DNA of 64,000 nucleotides from an uncultured Collinsella sp. (GCA_902495525.1 CABUXL010000004.1:1-64000), one strand, 5' to 3'; shown: positions 25,537 to 34,120, counted from the first letter of the stretch. Made by a program: numbers and translations. Notes: generated by a model from the sequence alone, not told the origin.

Positions 25537-27215
25537 TCGTACCCGTTAAGTTTACCTATGCCTCGCGCGACCTGTGGTTCGACCCGCAGGATCTGGATAT
25601 CCTCGAGGCAGATTACGCTATCTGCTCCACCGAGCGCGGTACCGAGATCGGCCTGGTCACGGCCGATCCCTTCGAGGTACCGCAAGACGAGATCGGCCAG
25701 CCGCTCAAGCCCGTGCTGCGCGTGGCGAGCGACATCGACCTGCAGCTTGCCGACGACCTGGCCATCCAGGGCGATGAGGCGATGGTCGACTTCCGCCGCC
25801 TGGTCAAAGAGCTCGACCTCGAGATGAAGCCGGTGGGCGTCGAGTACCTGTTTGGCGGCGAGAAGGCCGTGTTCTACTTTGCGGCCGAGGAGCGCGTCGA
25901 TTTTCGCCAGCTCGTCAAGGATCTGTCCTCGACGCTGCACATTCGCGTCGACATGCGCCAGATCGGCGTGCGCGACGAGACCCGCCTGGTGGGCGGCTAT
26001 GCCCAGTGCGGACAGGAACTCTGCTGTACGCGCTTTGGCGGACAGTTTGAGCCCGTCTCGATTCGCATGGCAAAAGAGCAGGACCTACCGCTCAACTCGT
26101 CCAAGATTAGCGGCGTTTGCGGCCGCCTGATGTGCTGCCTGCGTTATGAGTTCGAGGCGTACAAGGACTTTAAGAGCCGTGCGCCCAAAAAGAAGACGCT
26201 CATCGATACGCCGCTTGGCAAGGCGCGTATCCAGGAATATGACACGCCGCGTGAGCAGCTGGTGCTGCGCCTGGAGAACGGCAAAGTCTTTAAGGTCAAC
26301 CTGGCCGATATGACGTGCTCGGAGGGCTGCAAAAAGAAGGCCGCCGAGCAGGGCTGCAACTGTCGCCCCGACTGCGTGACGCGTGATGTGCTCGAGCGCA
26401 TCGAGTCGCCCGAGATGCGCCTGGCGCTCATGGAGCTCGATCGCGAGAATGGCGTCGACGTGGGCGATGGCCTGTCGAGTGCCGACCGTCTGGCCGGCAC
26501 GTCGATGCCCAAGCGCCGTCGTCGCGATGTCGAATCCGATGCCCGCGCTGCTCAGAGCGAGAGCCGCGGTCGCGGCAAGGGTCGTGGCAAGGCCGAGGCA
26601 CCCGAGGCCGAGGGGGCGGCCGATGGCCGTCGCCGCCGCAAGCGCGCGGCGTCCGTCGACAATGGCGAGACCGCGGGCAAGAACGCTTCCCGCGAGCGCG
26701 AGGCTCAGCAGCCCCAGCAGCAAAACCGCGGCGGTGGCATGAATCCCACGCGCCGTCGTCGCCGTCACCTGTCGAGCGAGGAGCGCGAGGACGTCTTCCG
26801 CGCCGCAGCTGCTCGCGAGGCCGGTGCCGCTCCCAAGGGCGTCTCGGCCTCCGATGCGCCTGCCGACAAGGCTGGCAAGCCGCGTGGCGAGGAGGAGCGC
26901 GCGCCACGTCCGCGCCGTCGCCATTCCTCGGGCACGCAGCAGAAGCCCTCGGTTCCTTCCGTGGCCGATCAGGTTTCGGATGGCGAAGTCAAGGTCACGC
27001 GCCGTCGTCCCGGAGATGGCGGGGGAGCGGCTGCCAAGGCTTCGCGTGGCGCCGCTCGCGACGAGCGCGAGCCGCGCGAGGATCGCGGTGGCGAGGGCTC
27101 GGCCGACCAGGGTCAAAAGCGCCGTCGCCGTCGCCGTTCCCGCAAGCCGCGCCAGAATGGTGGCGAGGGCTCGACCCCGTCTTCGTCTGCACCACAACCG
27201 CCCGCCGGCGAATAA
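25527..27215 (+). CDS. ricT: PSP1-domain protein RicT/YaaT family with long basic tail
   Basis: The first 280 residues match the RicT (YaaT) PSP1 family, which in Bacillus forms the Y-complex (RicA-RicF-RicT) that assists RNase Y and binds Fe-S clusters. Conserved Cys-rich stretches are CGQELCCTRFGG, GVCGRLMCCLRYE and the later CSEGCKKKAAEQGCNCRPDC. The gene order tmk-holB-ricT is conserved in Firmicutes. Unlike the roughly 275-residue Bacillus protein, this one has 562 residues: the last 240 are Arg/Lys/Ala-rich low complexity (RRRRRSRKPRQNGGEG near the end), likely RNA-binding or disordered. Confidence 0.9.
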   Translation: MPLVVPVKFTYASRDLWFDPQDLDILEADYAICSTERGTEIGLVTADPFEVPQDEIGQPLKPVLRVASDIDLQLADDLAIQGDEAMVDFRRLVKELDLEMKPVGVEYLFGGEKAVFYFAAEERVDFRQLVKDLSSTLHIRVDMRQIGVRDETRLVGGYAQCGQELCCTRFGGQFEPVSIRMAKEQDLPLNSSKISGVCGRLMCCLRYEFEAYKDFKSRAPKKKTLIDTPLGKARIQEYDTPREQLVLRLENGKVFKVNLADMTCSEGCKKKAAEQGCNCRPDCVTRDVLERIESPEMRLALMELDRENGVDVGDGLSSADRLAGTSMPKRRRRDVESDARAAQSESRGRGKGRGKAEAPEAEGAADGRRRRKRAASVDNGETAGKNASREREAQQPQQQNRGGGMNPTRRRRRHLSSEEREDVFRAAAAREAGAAPKGVSASDAPADKAGKPRGEEERAPRPRRRHSSGTQQKPSVPSVADQVSDGEVKVTRRRPGDGGGAAAKASRGAARDEREPREDRGGEGSADQGQKRRRRRRSRKPRQNGGEGSTPSSSAPQPPAGE

Positions 27216-27278
27216 CGCCCGCGAGCGGATTTAGCCCGTCTTGCCCCGAGCACATCGGGGTATCATAGCGCCGAATCA

Positions 27279-27314
27279 ACAACCCTCCCTGCGACCGAAC
27301 GTAGGGAGGGTTGT
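27279..27314 (+). promoter_or_regulatory. Hairpin masking the Shine-Dalgarno site of comFC
   Basis: ACAACCCTCCCT (27279-27290) is perfectly complementary to AGGGAGGGTTGT (27303-27314) across a 12-nt loop. The right arm contains the only Shine-Dalgarno sequence (GGGAGGG) for the TTG start at 27318. As RNA this 12-bp stem would hide the ribosome site. There is no T-run after it, so it is not a standard terminator. Confidence 0.65.
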
Positions 27315-27317
27315 GTC

Positions 27318-28124
27318 TTGAAGAGCCATCTGAACATATTGAGCTGTCTGCAGGGTGCCGGTACCCTACCGTTTGCGGGCGAATTACTACCGTTTGCCGA
27401 GCGGGTGGCACGCGAGGCGCTCGAGGCATTGTCGCCAACACGATGCGCCGGCTGCGAGCGCGCCGGTACGCTTATTTGCCAAGACTGCCTGGCTGCGCTC
27501 GCGCTCATCGACCCACGTCATAGCTGCACCCGATGCGGCGCCCCGTTTGGGGATTTGCTGTGCACTGAGTGTTCGGTCGAGGGCACGTCCTCGGCAATGG
27601 CGGAGGCGCTCGACCGCTGCCTGGCGTGCGCCGTCTATGCGCATCCGCTGCCGCGCATCATTAAAGCGTACAAGGATGCGGGCGAGCGACGTCTGGCTCC
27701 GTATCTGGCGGAGCTGCTCTACGACACCGCTCTGCATGCCCAGGTCGTAGCTCCCGATCGCTACGGAGGCGTGCTTTCCGGTGCGGATGCGGTGGTGTTT
27801 GTGCCTGCGACGGCGGCAGCGTTTCGGCGGCGTGGTTTTGATCATATGGAGGCTATTGCGCGCCTATTTTGCGAGCTGTCGGGTGTTCCTCTGCTCGATG
27901 CTCTCGTCAAGTACGGGCATGGCGACCAGCGCGAACTCGGTCGTGAGGAGCGCCGCGAGCGTGCCCGAGGCATGTACGAGACGGTTGAGGATGTGCATGG
28001 CCGCCGCCTGCTGCTTATCGATGACGTTATCACCACGGGCGCGACGATGGCAGCGGCTTCGGCGGAACTCAAGCGCGCCGGTGCCACGGCCGTTGATGGC
28101 CTCGCTATCGCACGCGTTTGGTAG
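27318..28124 (+). CDS. comFC: ComF family phosphoribosyltransferase-like protein
   Basis: A 268-residue ComFC/GntX-type protein. The N-terminal zinc ribbon is made by CAGCERAG, CQDC, CTRCG and CTEC near residues 48-90; the C-terminal PRTase loop is LLLIDDVITTGATM near residue 233. ComFC is needed for DNA uptake in competent bacteria, and more broadly the family is tied to ssDNA handling. It starts at a TTG whose Shine-Dalgarno site is inside a 12-bp hairpin. It sits between ricT and the nuclease-like gene, and hpf follows further on, an order often seen near comF. Confidence 0.87.
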   Translation: MKSHLNILSCLQGAGTLPFAGELLPFAERVAREALEALSPTRCAGCERAGTLICQDCLAALALIDPRHSCTRCGAPFGDLLCTECSVEGTSSAMAEALDRCLACAVYAHPLPRIIKAYKDAGERRLAPYLAELLYDTALHAQVVAPDRYGGVLSGADAVVFVPATAAAFRRRGFDHMEAIARLFCELSGVPLLDALVKYGHGDQRELGREERRERARGMYETVEDVHGRRLLLIDDVITTGATMAAASAELKRAGATAVDGLAIARVW

Positions 28125-28134
28125 GGGTGGTTTT

Positions 28135-29244
28135 GTGGCAGTAAAGATTGAGCGGCGCAACGAGCCGACAGGCGAACAGCTAGCGGCTTCCATAATTCTG
28201 ACCGGCGCCTCGGCGCTGCGCATGATGCGCGCCGAGCGCCGACAAATGGGTTACATCAGCTTGAGGGACCTCAGTCCCGATGAAGAGTGCCGTGTGCTGC
28301 GCGCGTCGTCGCCCTCGATCGAGGACATCTATCTTCCCGACTTGGTGCGGATTGGGGCCGCAAGCGGCGAGGTGCAAGAAGATCTGTGCTTGCTGGTGGG
28401 ATCTGCGGCGCAGCGCCGCCGCATCCCTGGCGTGAGCTGGTCCGTGTGTTCCGGGTTGCCCGCCGGCTCGATTCTAGAGGTGGAACCGGGGGTGTACAGT
28501 CTATCTCCCGAGGCCCTTTGTGTTGCCATCGCGCGCGAGGTCGGCTGCATCCAGGCGTTTGCCCTGGCCCAGGAACTGTGCTCTAAGATTTCACTGAGCG
28601 ACCGCGGGAAGTATCTGCCTCCCTACACCTCGCCTGTCGTGAACAAATTGGCAAAAGACAAAGACCAGCCGCCAGATGTCGGTTACTTTGAGGTCGAGTC
28701 CGTGCTGACACCCGATTGCCTGGTAGATTACCTCGCGGCATGCAAGGGGAATGTGGCCAAACAGCTGCTGCGCCTGTGTCCCTACCTGTCAGAAAACCTG
28801 CGCTCGCCCATGGAGTGCATCATGCTCGCTCTGTTTTCGCTTCCGTTTTCCTATGGCGGATTTGCCTGCGGTCCCTTTAAGACCGACTACAAGATCGAGT
28901 TCGATGACCGCGCACAGGCAATCTCGGGGATGCCGCATGCAGTTTGCGATGCGTATCAGGAAGCAGCCCAGTTTGACCTGGAATACAACGGTGAGCTGGG
29001 CCATTCCTCCCGGAGGGGACGTATCCATGATGAAAAACGCAACACGGGCTTGATTACTATGGGAATCGAGGTCGCGACGGTCAATAACGAGATGCTCTGC
29101 GACATGGAGGCAATGGAGGCGCTCGCATGGCGCATGCACCAGCGTATGCGAAAGCGGTACCGGAATCGTGTCGATGCCCGCAGGAAAAAGCAAGAGGCGC
29201 TGCTTAACACGCTGCGGGCGTGTTTTGGGCTTAAACCCGCCTAA
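28135..29244 (+). CDS. Hypothetical protein with DUF559/Vsr-like nuclease motif
   Basis: The 369-residue protein is not assigned to a named family with confidence. Residues 255-330 carry the spacing FDLEYNGELGHSS, DEKRNTGLITMGIEV, which resembles the E-x-(D/N)-G..H...D..R...L...G core of DUF559 and Vsr-like PD-(D/E)XK endonucleases. The first 250 residues are unlike known nucleases, although such fusions recur in Coriobacteriia. The GTG at 28135 follows GGGGTGG, 10 bases after comFC. The AT-rich 217-bp inverted-repeat element starts 35 bases after its stop. The function (DNA repair, mobile element or defence) is open. Confidence 0.6.
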   Translation: MAVKIERRNEPTGEQLAASIILTGASALRMMRAERRQMGYISLRDLSPDEECRVLRASSPSIEDIYLPDLVRIGAASGEVQEDLCLLVGSAAQRRRIPGVSWSVCSGLPAGSILEVEPGVYSLSPEALCVAIAREVGCIQAFALAQELCSKISLSDRGKYLPPYTSPVVNKLAKDKDQPPDVGYFEVESVLTPDCLVDYLAACKGNVAKQLLRLCPYLSENLRSPMECIMLALFSLPFSYGGFACGPFKTDYKIEFDDRAQAISGMPHAVCDAYQEAAQFDLEYNGELGHSSRRGRIHDEKRNTGLITMGIEVATVNNEMLCDMEAMEALAWRMHQRMRKRYRNRVDARRKKQEALLNTLRACFGLKPA

Positions 29245-29278
29245 CAATGCTCTGAAACAGGGGGTTGGATATATGCTC

Positions 29279-29495
29279 TGGCCAAAATATAGCAAATATG
29301 AGTACTGCTACAAATTCAGTAACAGAAAAATCAGGGATTTTGGGACTGGAAGATGGGGTAAATTAGAAAGTTATTAAACAAATGTGGAATATCCTGGCAT
29401 CAATCTGACGTTATAGAGCGTGAAAACAGCTTGCCGAGCCAAAAACTCCTGCTACTAAATTTGTAACAGTACTCATATTTGCTATTTTTTGGCCA
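29279..29495. mobile_element. AT-rich 217-bp inverted-repeat element (MITE-like)
   Basis: Terminal arms of 47 bp (29279-29325 and 29449-29495) are reverse complements at 43 of 47 positions, beginning TGGCCAAAA and including AGCAAATATGAGTACTG. The core (29326-29448) is AT-rich and has no convincing gene; its base composition clearly differs from the flanks. No target duplication is obvious at the ends. Size and layout fit a non-autonomous transposable element, but a long structured RNA is also possible. Confidence 0.65.
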
Positions 29496-29976
29496 CGGCG
29501 CCCTAAGACGGGTGTGTTGGGGCTTTCCATAGGGGAGCGACGGGCTCAATCAGAGCACGTGCGGTCCGTCCTGACCTGCGAAATCTGTACTCGCGATGCG
29601 AATAACGCCCCTAACCTTAAACTTTAGCTTGAACTTAGCTATAATGCGCTACGTTCCTGCCAGGCTGTGGTTGCGGACGGACGAAATGCCCGTCCTAGTC
29701 CAAGACAGACGCGGTCAAAGGGATCCACGTAAGCGACCGCGTGCGCGCGGCGCGATCATGGCGCGTCCTAGATGTAAGCCGCACCGTCCGTTCTACTTTC
29801 TTTGGGGCAATACCGCCTCGCGGGCGAGCGGGTCAGTCGTGAAGGTGGCTGCGGCCTCCCGAGCAAACACCCCGGTGCGCAAGTGTGGGGTCAAATACCA
29901 GGTCAGCTGGTGGGAACAACCTGATATTCCGCGCAACGCACGGATCGTATACGACACAGAAGGCAGGGTAGTGGAC
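29496..29976. other. Intergenic region before the lipoprotein gene
   Basis: About 480 bases with an open frame running into the lipoprotein from 29596, but codon use here (many Arg/Cys/Trp codons, no secretory signal) and the lack of ribosome sites argue against coding. The sequence CGAATAACGCCCCTAACCTTAAACTT near 29598 and the AT-rich stretch TTGAACTTAGCTATAATG (TATAAT at 29640-29645) suggest a promoter there, which would give a long leader of about 325 bases. No known riboswitch was recognised. Confidence 0.4.
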
Positions 29977-31002
29977 ATGGTGAGGGGCAGCTTGATGCAC
30001 GCGGCTCGGTTAGGTGCTGGGACCGCAGCGGTCATCGCCGTTTTGGGCCTGAGCGGATGCGCGTTCAACCCGCTGTCTACGTTCACGACTCCCACGATCG
30101 ACCAGATCGAGTACGAGACCGTTACGCCGGCGGTATCGGACGATGCCTTGGTCATGCCGGGAACTCTGACGGTCGCCCTCGATACTTCCGATGCGCCGCA
30201 GGCCATGCAGGGCGCCGACGGCGAGCTCACGGGATATGCGGTCGACGCCGCCCGCGCCCTCGCAAGCCGCATGGGCCTTAAGGTCGCCTTTGTCGATGCG
30301 TCCTCGGCAGGTTCCGCGCTCGGCGACAAAAAGGCTGATATCTTTATCGGCGAGATCAACTCCACGGACGGGGACGTTAGCTCGCTCGGCACCTGCCTCT
30401 ACGATGCCGCTTCCGTGTTCGGTAAAACCAGCGATGGTGGGTCGCTAAGCGTTTCCACCGATACCCTTAACACGTCTACTCTGGGTGTCCAGATGTCCTC
30501 GGCCTCGCAGGAGGCGCTTGCTAAGCAGAGCATCACCGCCAACCAAAAGACCTACTCCAACATCAACGAGTGCTTTGAGGCGCTCGAGTCCGGCGAGGTC
30601 GACTATGTGATCTGCGACTCCACGGCCGGCGGCTACCTTGCACGTCTGATGAGCGAGATCTCCTATGTCGGTGCGCTCGAGGCGCCCTCGACGCTCGGTG
30701 TTGCGGGCCTCTCGTCCAATGACGAACTGTGCCGTGCCGTGAGCGATGCCCTCGACGGCATCACGGTCGACGGTACGCTCGAGGCAGTCCACTGCGTCTG
30801 GTATGGCACGATGCCCTACGACCTCACCACTAAGACGGTTTCGGGCGCTAACGTGCAACCGGGCGACTCTGAGTCCAGTGAGACCACGTCCTCCGGCAGC
30901 GAGTCCTCCGATTCCAACAATGAGACCGCATCCTCCGAGGACAAATCGTCCAGCCAGGAAGGCACCATCACCGACGACGACATTAACAAACTCAATAGCT
31001 AG
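29977..31002 (+). CDS. Lipoprotein, amino-acid/solute-binding (SBP_bac_3-like)
   Basis: A predicted secreted lipoprotein of 341 residues. The signal sequence runs through AAVIAVLGLSGC, with the lipobox Cys at about residue 28. It is followed by a type 3 periplasmic-binding fold: GTLTVALDTSDAPQAM, GYAVDAARALASRMGLKVAFV and a second lobe with EALESGEVDYVICDSTAGGYLA, as in polar amino-acid-binding proteins. The C-terminal 50 residues are Ser/Glu/Thr-rich. I chose the ATG at 29977 behind AGGCAGGG over upstream starts that would bury the signal peptide. No permease or ATPase gene adjoins it, so it may be an orphan binding protein or sensor. Confidence 0.8.
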   Translation: MVRGSLMHAARLGAGTAAVIAVLGLSGCAFNPLSTFTTPTIDQIEYETVTPAVSDDALVMPGTLTVALDTSDAPQAMQGADGELTGYAVDAARALASRMGLKVAFVDASSAGSALGDKKADIFIGEINSTDGDVSSLGTCLYDAASVFGKTSDGGSLSVSTDTLNTSTLGVQMSSASQEALAKQSITANQKTYSNINECFEALESGEVDYVICDSTAGGYLARLMSEISYVGALEAPSTLGVAGLSSNDELCRAVSDALDGITVDGTLEAVHCVWYGTMPYDLTTKTVSGANVQPGDSESSETTSSGSESSDSNNETASSEDKSSSQEGTITDDDINKLNS

Positions 31003-31068
31003 TTATTGCTAGGGGTGGTGTCTCCTATACGTTGGAAAGGACACCTTTTCACGGTTTCAACACGCACT

Positions 31069-31102
31069 GCCGGGCTTCTCCAATAGGGGAGTCCGGCTTT
31101 TT
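31069..31102 (+). terminator. Terminator after the lipoprotein gene
   Basis: GCCGG-G-CTTCTCC pairs with GGGGAG-T-CCGGC around a short loop and is followed by TTTTTC. The rest of the 31003-31319 gap holds only the presumed hpf promoter and leader; I see no further structure there. Confidence 0.8.
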
Positions 31103-31319
31103 CATCCCTATAAAACCAGCAGGTCAAAGCTAATTTTCGGGACCAAATACAAATCTGTCGGCTCCCTCCTATAGCGCACTTTGCCACAGAAAAGTGCGAG
31201 ACTTCGGTATGCGGTATCAAGCAATCGTTATTCGGGTCTTTAGGAATCCGCGTGATTAAATACACGGCAATGGGTACATAGCCAGTACGGTAAGTCCCCG
31301 AGGCAGATTGGAGCCACGT

Positions 31320-31904
31320 ATGGATATCAAGGTTTCTGGACGCAAGACGACGGTAACCGATGCTCTGCGTGCGCATGTGGATGAGAAGATCGGCGAGGCG
31401 CTCAAGGTTTTCGATATCGAGCCCATGACGGTCGACGTTGTACTTCGCTATGAGAAGAACCCCTCGAACCCCAACCCGGCAATCGTCGAGGTCACGGTTC
31501 GTGCCCGCGGTTCGGTGATTCGCGTTGCCGAGCACGGTGCAGATATGTACGCCGCCATCGACCTCTCCGCCGATAAGGTCACCCGCCAGCTGCGCAAGTT
31601 CAAGACCAAGGTCGTGGACAACCGCCAGGGCGGTGCCAGCGCCGCGGATGTCGCGCCGGTCGAGCGCGTCGAGGATCTGGCCGACCTGCTGCTGCCCGAG
31701 GAGGAGGACGACCTGCTCGTCCGCGAGAAGGTTATCGACGTCACCCCGATGACTGAGGAGCAGGCGCTGGTGCAGACCGATCTGCTCGGCCACGACTTCT
31801 ACGTGTTCGAGAACGCGACGACCGGCCTTATCAATGTGGTGTATCACCGTAAGAATGGTGGATATGGCATCATCAAGCCCCGCATCGAAACACTTGACGA
31901 GTAA
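31320..31904 (+). CDS. hpf: Long-form ribosome hibernation promoting factor
   Basis: Binds the 30S subunit and drives 100S ribosome dimer formation in stationary phase. The N-terminal domain begins MDIKVSGRKTTVTDALRAHVDEKI, and a linker leads to the C-terminal dimerisation domain (VIDVTPMTEEQALVQTDLLGHDFYVFENATTGLINVVYHRKNGGYGIIKP), so this is the long form. The 194-residue length fits. The ATG at 31320 follows GGAG; a TTG 12 bases earlier is in frame but overlaps the ribosome site. Confidence 0.95.
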   Translation: MDIKVSGRKTTVTDALRAHVDEKIGEALKVFDIEPMTVDVVLRYEKNPSNPNPAIVEVTVRARGSVIRVAEHGADMYAAIDLSADKVTRQLRKFKTKVVDNRQGGASAADVAPVERVEDLADLLLPEEEDDLLVREKVIDVTPMTEEQALVQTDLLGHDFYVFENATTGLINVVYHRKNGGYGIIKPRIETLDE

Positions 31905-31933
31905 AATACGTTAACTTGCATGAGTTAACGGTT

Positions 31934-31965
31934 GGCGGCCATCCCATGCGGGTGGCCGCCTTTTT
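31934..31965 (+). terminator. Terminator after hpf
   Basis: GGCGGCCA and TGGCCGCC form a perfect stem extended by partial pairing, followed by TTTTT. Confidence 0.85.
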
Positions 31966-31983
31966 ACGTAAGGAGTCGCTTTG

Positions 31984-32937
31984 ATGGACAAGGCCGCATC
32001 TACCGGTCATTCGGACCGTTGCCGCATCGTCGTCGATACCTGCTGCGACTTTAGCCCCGAGGTCGCCGCGAACCTCGATGTCGATATCCTGGGTTTCCCC
32101 TTCATTATCGATGGCGAGGAGCGCACGGATGACATCTGGTCGAGCATCACGCCCAAGGAGTTTTACGACCGCATGCGCGCTGGTGCCCGCGTGTCCACCT
32201 CGGCTGTGTCGCTCGGTCGCTATATCGAGTTCTTTACCGAGTGCGCCAAAGAGGGCACGCCCACGGTCTACCTGTGCTTTACCTCGGCGCTGTCGTCGAG
32301 CTACAACTCCGCGTGCCAGGCGGCAGATGCCGTGCGCGCCGAGTATCCCGATTTTGAGCTGTACGTGGTCGACAACGCTCTGCCCTGCGCGACCGGCGCG
32401 CTCTTGGCGCTCGAGGCCGTGCGCCAGCGTTCGGCGGGACTGACCGCCAAGCAGCTGGTCGATTGGGCAAACGAGGCAAAGACCTACGTCCACGGCTACT
32501 TTACGCTCGAGAGCTTCGACGCACTGGCTGCCGGCGGCCGCATTCCGCCCGCGGCGGCGCAGCTCACGGCAAAGCTCGACGTCAAGCCCGAGCTCTCCTA
32601 CGACCTGGCCGGCTCGCTGTCGCTGATCGGCGTCAACCGCGGCCGCAAGAAGGCGCTCAAGTCCATCCTCAAGTCGTTCCGCGAGAACTACGTGCCCGAT
32701 CGCACCATGCCCATCGCCATCATGACGGCCGATGCCGAAAAGGATGGTGACTGGCTCGAAGCCGCCATCCGCAAGGAGGAGGGTTGCGCCGACGTCACGA
32801 TCATTCGCGGCTCCGTGGGTCCCACCGTCGGCTCGCACGTGGGCCCCGGCATGGTGGGCTGCGCGTTTTGGGGTAAGAACCGCGCCGACAAGGCGTCGCT
32901 TTCCGACCGTATCGCCCGCCGCGTGCGCGGTCAGTAG
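31984..32937 (+). CDS. DegV family fatty-acid-binding protein
   Basis: A 317-residue two-domain DegV protein. It has the N-terminal RIVVDTCCDFSPE, where DegV proteins carry D(S/T)xxD(L/I), the ligand-contact VSTSAVSLGRYIEFF around residue 70, and GSVGPTVGSHVGPGMVGCAFWG near the end. Members bind a fatty acid, and some act as FakB in fatty-acid phosphorylation with FakA. The AAGGAG site suits the ATG at 31984 (a TTG lies directly before it). No fakA is nearby, so use as FakB is unproven. Confidence 0.9.
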   Translation: MDKAASTGHSDRCRIVVDTCCDFSPEVAANLDVDILGFPFIIDGEERTDDIWSSITPKEFYDRMRAGARVSTSAVSLGRYIEFFTECAKEGTPTVYLCFTSALSSSYNSACQAADAVRAEYPDFELYVVDNALPCATGALLALEAVRQRSAGLTAKQLVDWANEAKTYVHGYFTLESFDALAAGGRIPPAAAQLTAKLDVKPELSYDLAGSLSLIGVNRGRKKALKSILKSFRENYVPDRTMPIAIMTADAEKDGDWLEAAIRKEEGCADVTIIRGSVGPTVGSHVGPGMVGCAFWGKNRADKASLSDRIARRVRGQ

Positions 32938-33035
32938 ACAAGCGCTGCGTCCGTAATCGCCCTCGACTCACAGCCCAAACGCTGGCACCGAGTATTCAAC
33001 CTGGTAACAACACCCAACCCAAAAGGAAAGGTTTC

Positions 33036-34115
33036 ATGGCAAACAAGCTCTCCGTCGCATTCATTGGCACCGGAATCATGGGTGCCCCCATCGCCGGCCA
33101 CATTCTGGACGCCGGCTATCCCGTCACGGTCAACAACCGCACCAAGTCCAAGGCGGCGGCGCTTATCGAGCGCGGCGCCGTCTGGGCAGATACGCCGGCC
33201 GATGCCGCGGCGAACGCCGATGTCGTCTTTACCATGGTGGGCTATCCCTCCGAGGTCGAGGAACTCTACCTGGCGGGCGACGGCCTGCTCTCGTGCACTA
33301 AGCCCGGCGCGGTCTTGATCGACCTCACCACGAGCTCGCCCGAGCTTGCCCGTGACATTGCCGAGGCCGCCCAGGTTTCTGGTCGCATGGCGTTTGACTG
33401 CCCCGTCACCGGCGGCGAGTCGGGCGCTATCGCCGGTACGCTCACGGCTATCGTGGGCGCTACCGAGAACGACATCGCGCCGGTCCGCGACATCCTTGCC
33501 ACCTTTGCGGCCAACATCTGCTGCTTCGACGGCGCCGGCAAGGGCCAGGCTGCCAAGCTCGCCAACCAGGTGTCGCTGGGCGCCTGCATGGTCGGCATGG
33601 CAGACGCCATGGCATTTGCCGAGTTGAGCGGCCTTGACCTGGAGAAGACCCGCCAGATGATCCTGGGCGGCACCGGCAAGTCCGGCGCCATGGAGAGCCT
33701 GGCTCCCAAGGCGCTCGACGGCGACTACAAGCCCGGCTTTATGGTCGAGCACTTTATCAAGGACCTGCGCTTGGCGCTCGCCTATGCCGACGACCGCGAG
33801 CTTGCGCTGCCCGGTGCCGACGTGGCCTTTACGCTCTACGACATGCTCGACGCCATCGGTGGTGCCAAGCTGGGTACCCAGGCCGTCACGGTCCTCTATA
33901 AGGAGGAGGCCGACGCCATCGCCGCCGGTCTGGACTGGTCGCAGTATCGTCCCGAGGAGCATGGCGCTCACGAGGACGGCTGCGGTTGCGGCGAGCATGG
34001 CGACGATCACGAGTGCGGTTGTGGCCACCACCACGACGAGGGCCACGAGTACTGCGGCGGCCACGGCCATGATGACGGCCACGAGTGCTGCTGCGGCCAC
34101 CATCACGGGGAGTAG
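33036..34115 (+). CDS. 3-hydroxyisobutyrate dehydrogenase-family reductase with His/Cys-rich tail
   Basis: A 359-residue beta-hydroxyacid dehydrogenase. It has the NAD(P) site FIGTGIMGAPIAGHIL at residues 9-24, the substrate-binding PVTGGESGAIAGTLTAIVGA near 130, and the catalytic-Lys segment GKGQAAKLANQ near 170. The enzyme family reduces tartronate semialdehyde, methylmalonate semialdehyde or succinic semialdehyde. Unusually, residues 307-359 form a tail with 14 His and 8 Cys in 53 residues (CGCGEHGDDHECGCGHHH and similar), probably a metal-binding module not found in the family. It leads a group of four genes ending with isocitrate dehydrogenase. Confidence 0.9.
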   Translation: MANKLSVAFIGTGIMGAPIAGHILDAGYPVTVNNRTKSKAAALIERGAVWADTPADAAANADVVFTMVGYPSEVEELYLAGDGLLSCTKPGAVLIDLTTSSPELARDIAEAAQVSGRMAFDCPVTGGESGAIAGTLTAIVGATENDIAPVRDILATFAANICCFDGAGKGQAAKLANQVSLGACMVGMADAMAFAELSGLDLEKTRQMILGGTGKSGAMESLAPKALDGDYKPGFMVEHFIKDLRLALAYADDRELALPGADVAFTLYDMLDAIGGAKLGTQAVTVLYKEEADAIAAGLDWSQYRPEEHGAHEDGCGCGEHGDDHECGCGHHHDEGHEYCGGHGHDDGHECCCGHHHGE

Positions 34116-34120
34116 CGCCC

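Noticed and set aside
29273..29377. A short open frame (about 35 codons) inside the AT-rich element
   Set aside because: No ribosome site, and most of it is the terminal inverted repeat.
29596..29976. N-terminal extension of the lipoprotein frame
   Set aside because: It would place about 127 residues before a clear signal peptide and lipobox, and has no ribosome site; the ATG at 29977 does.
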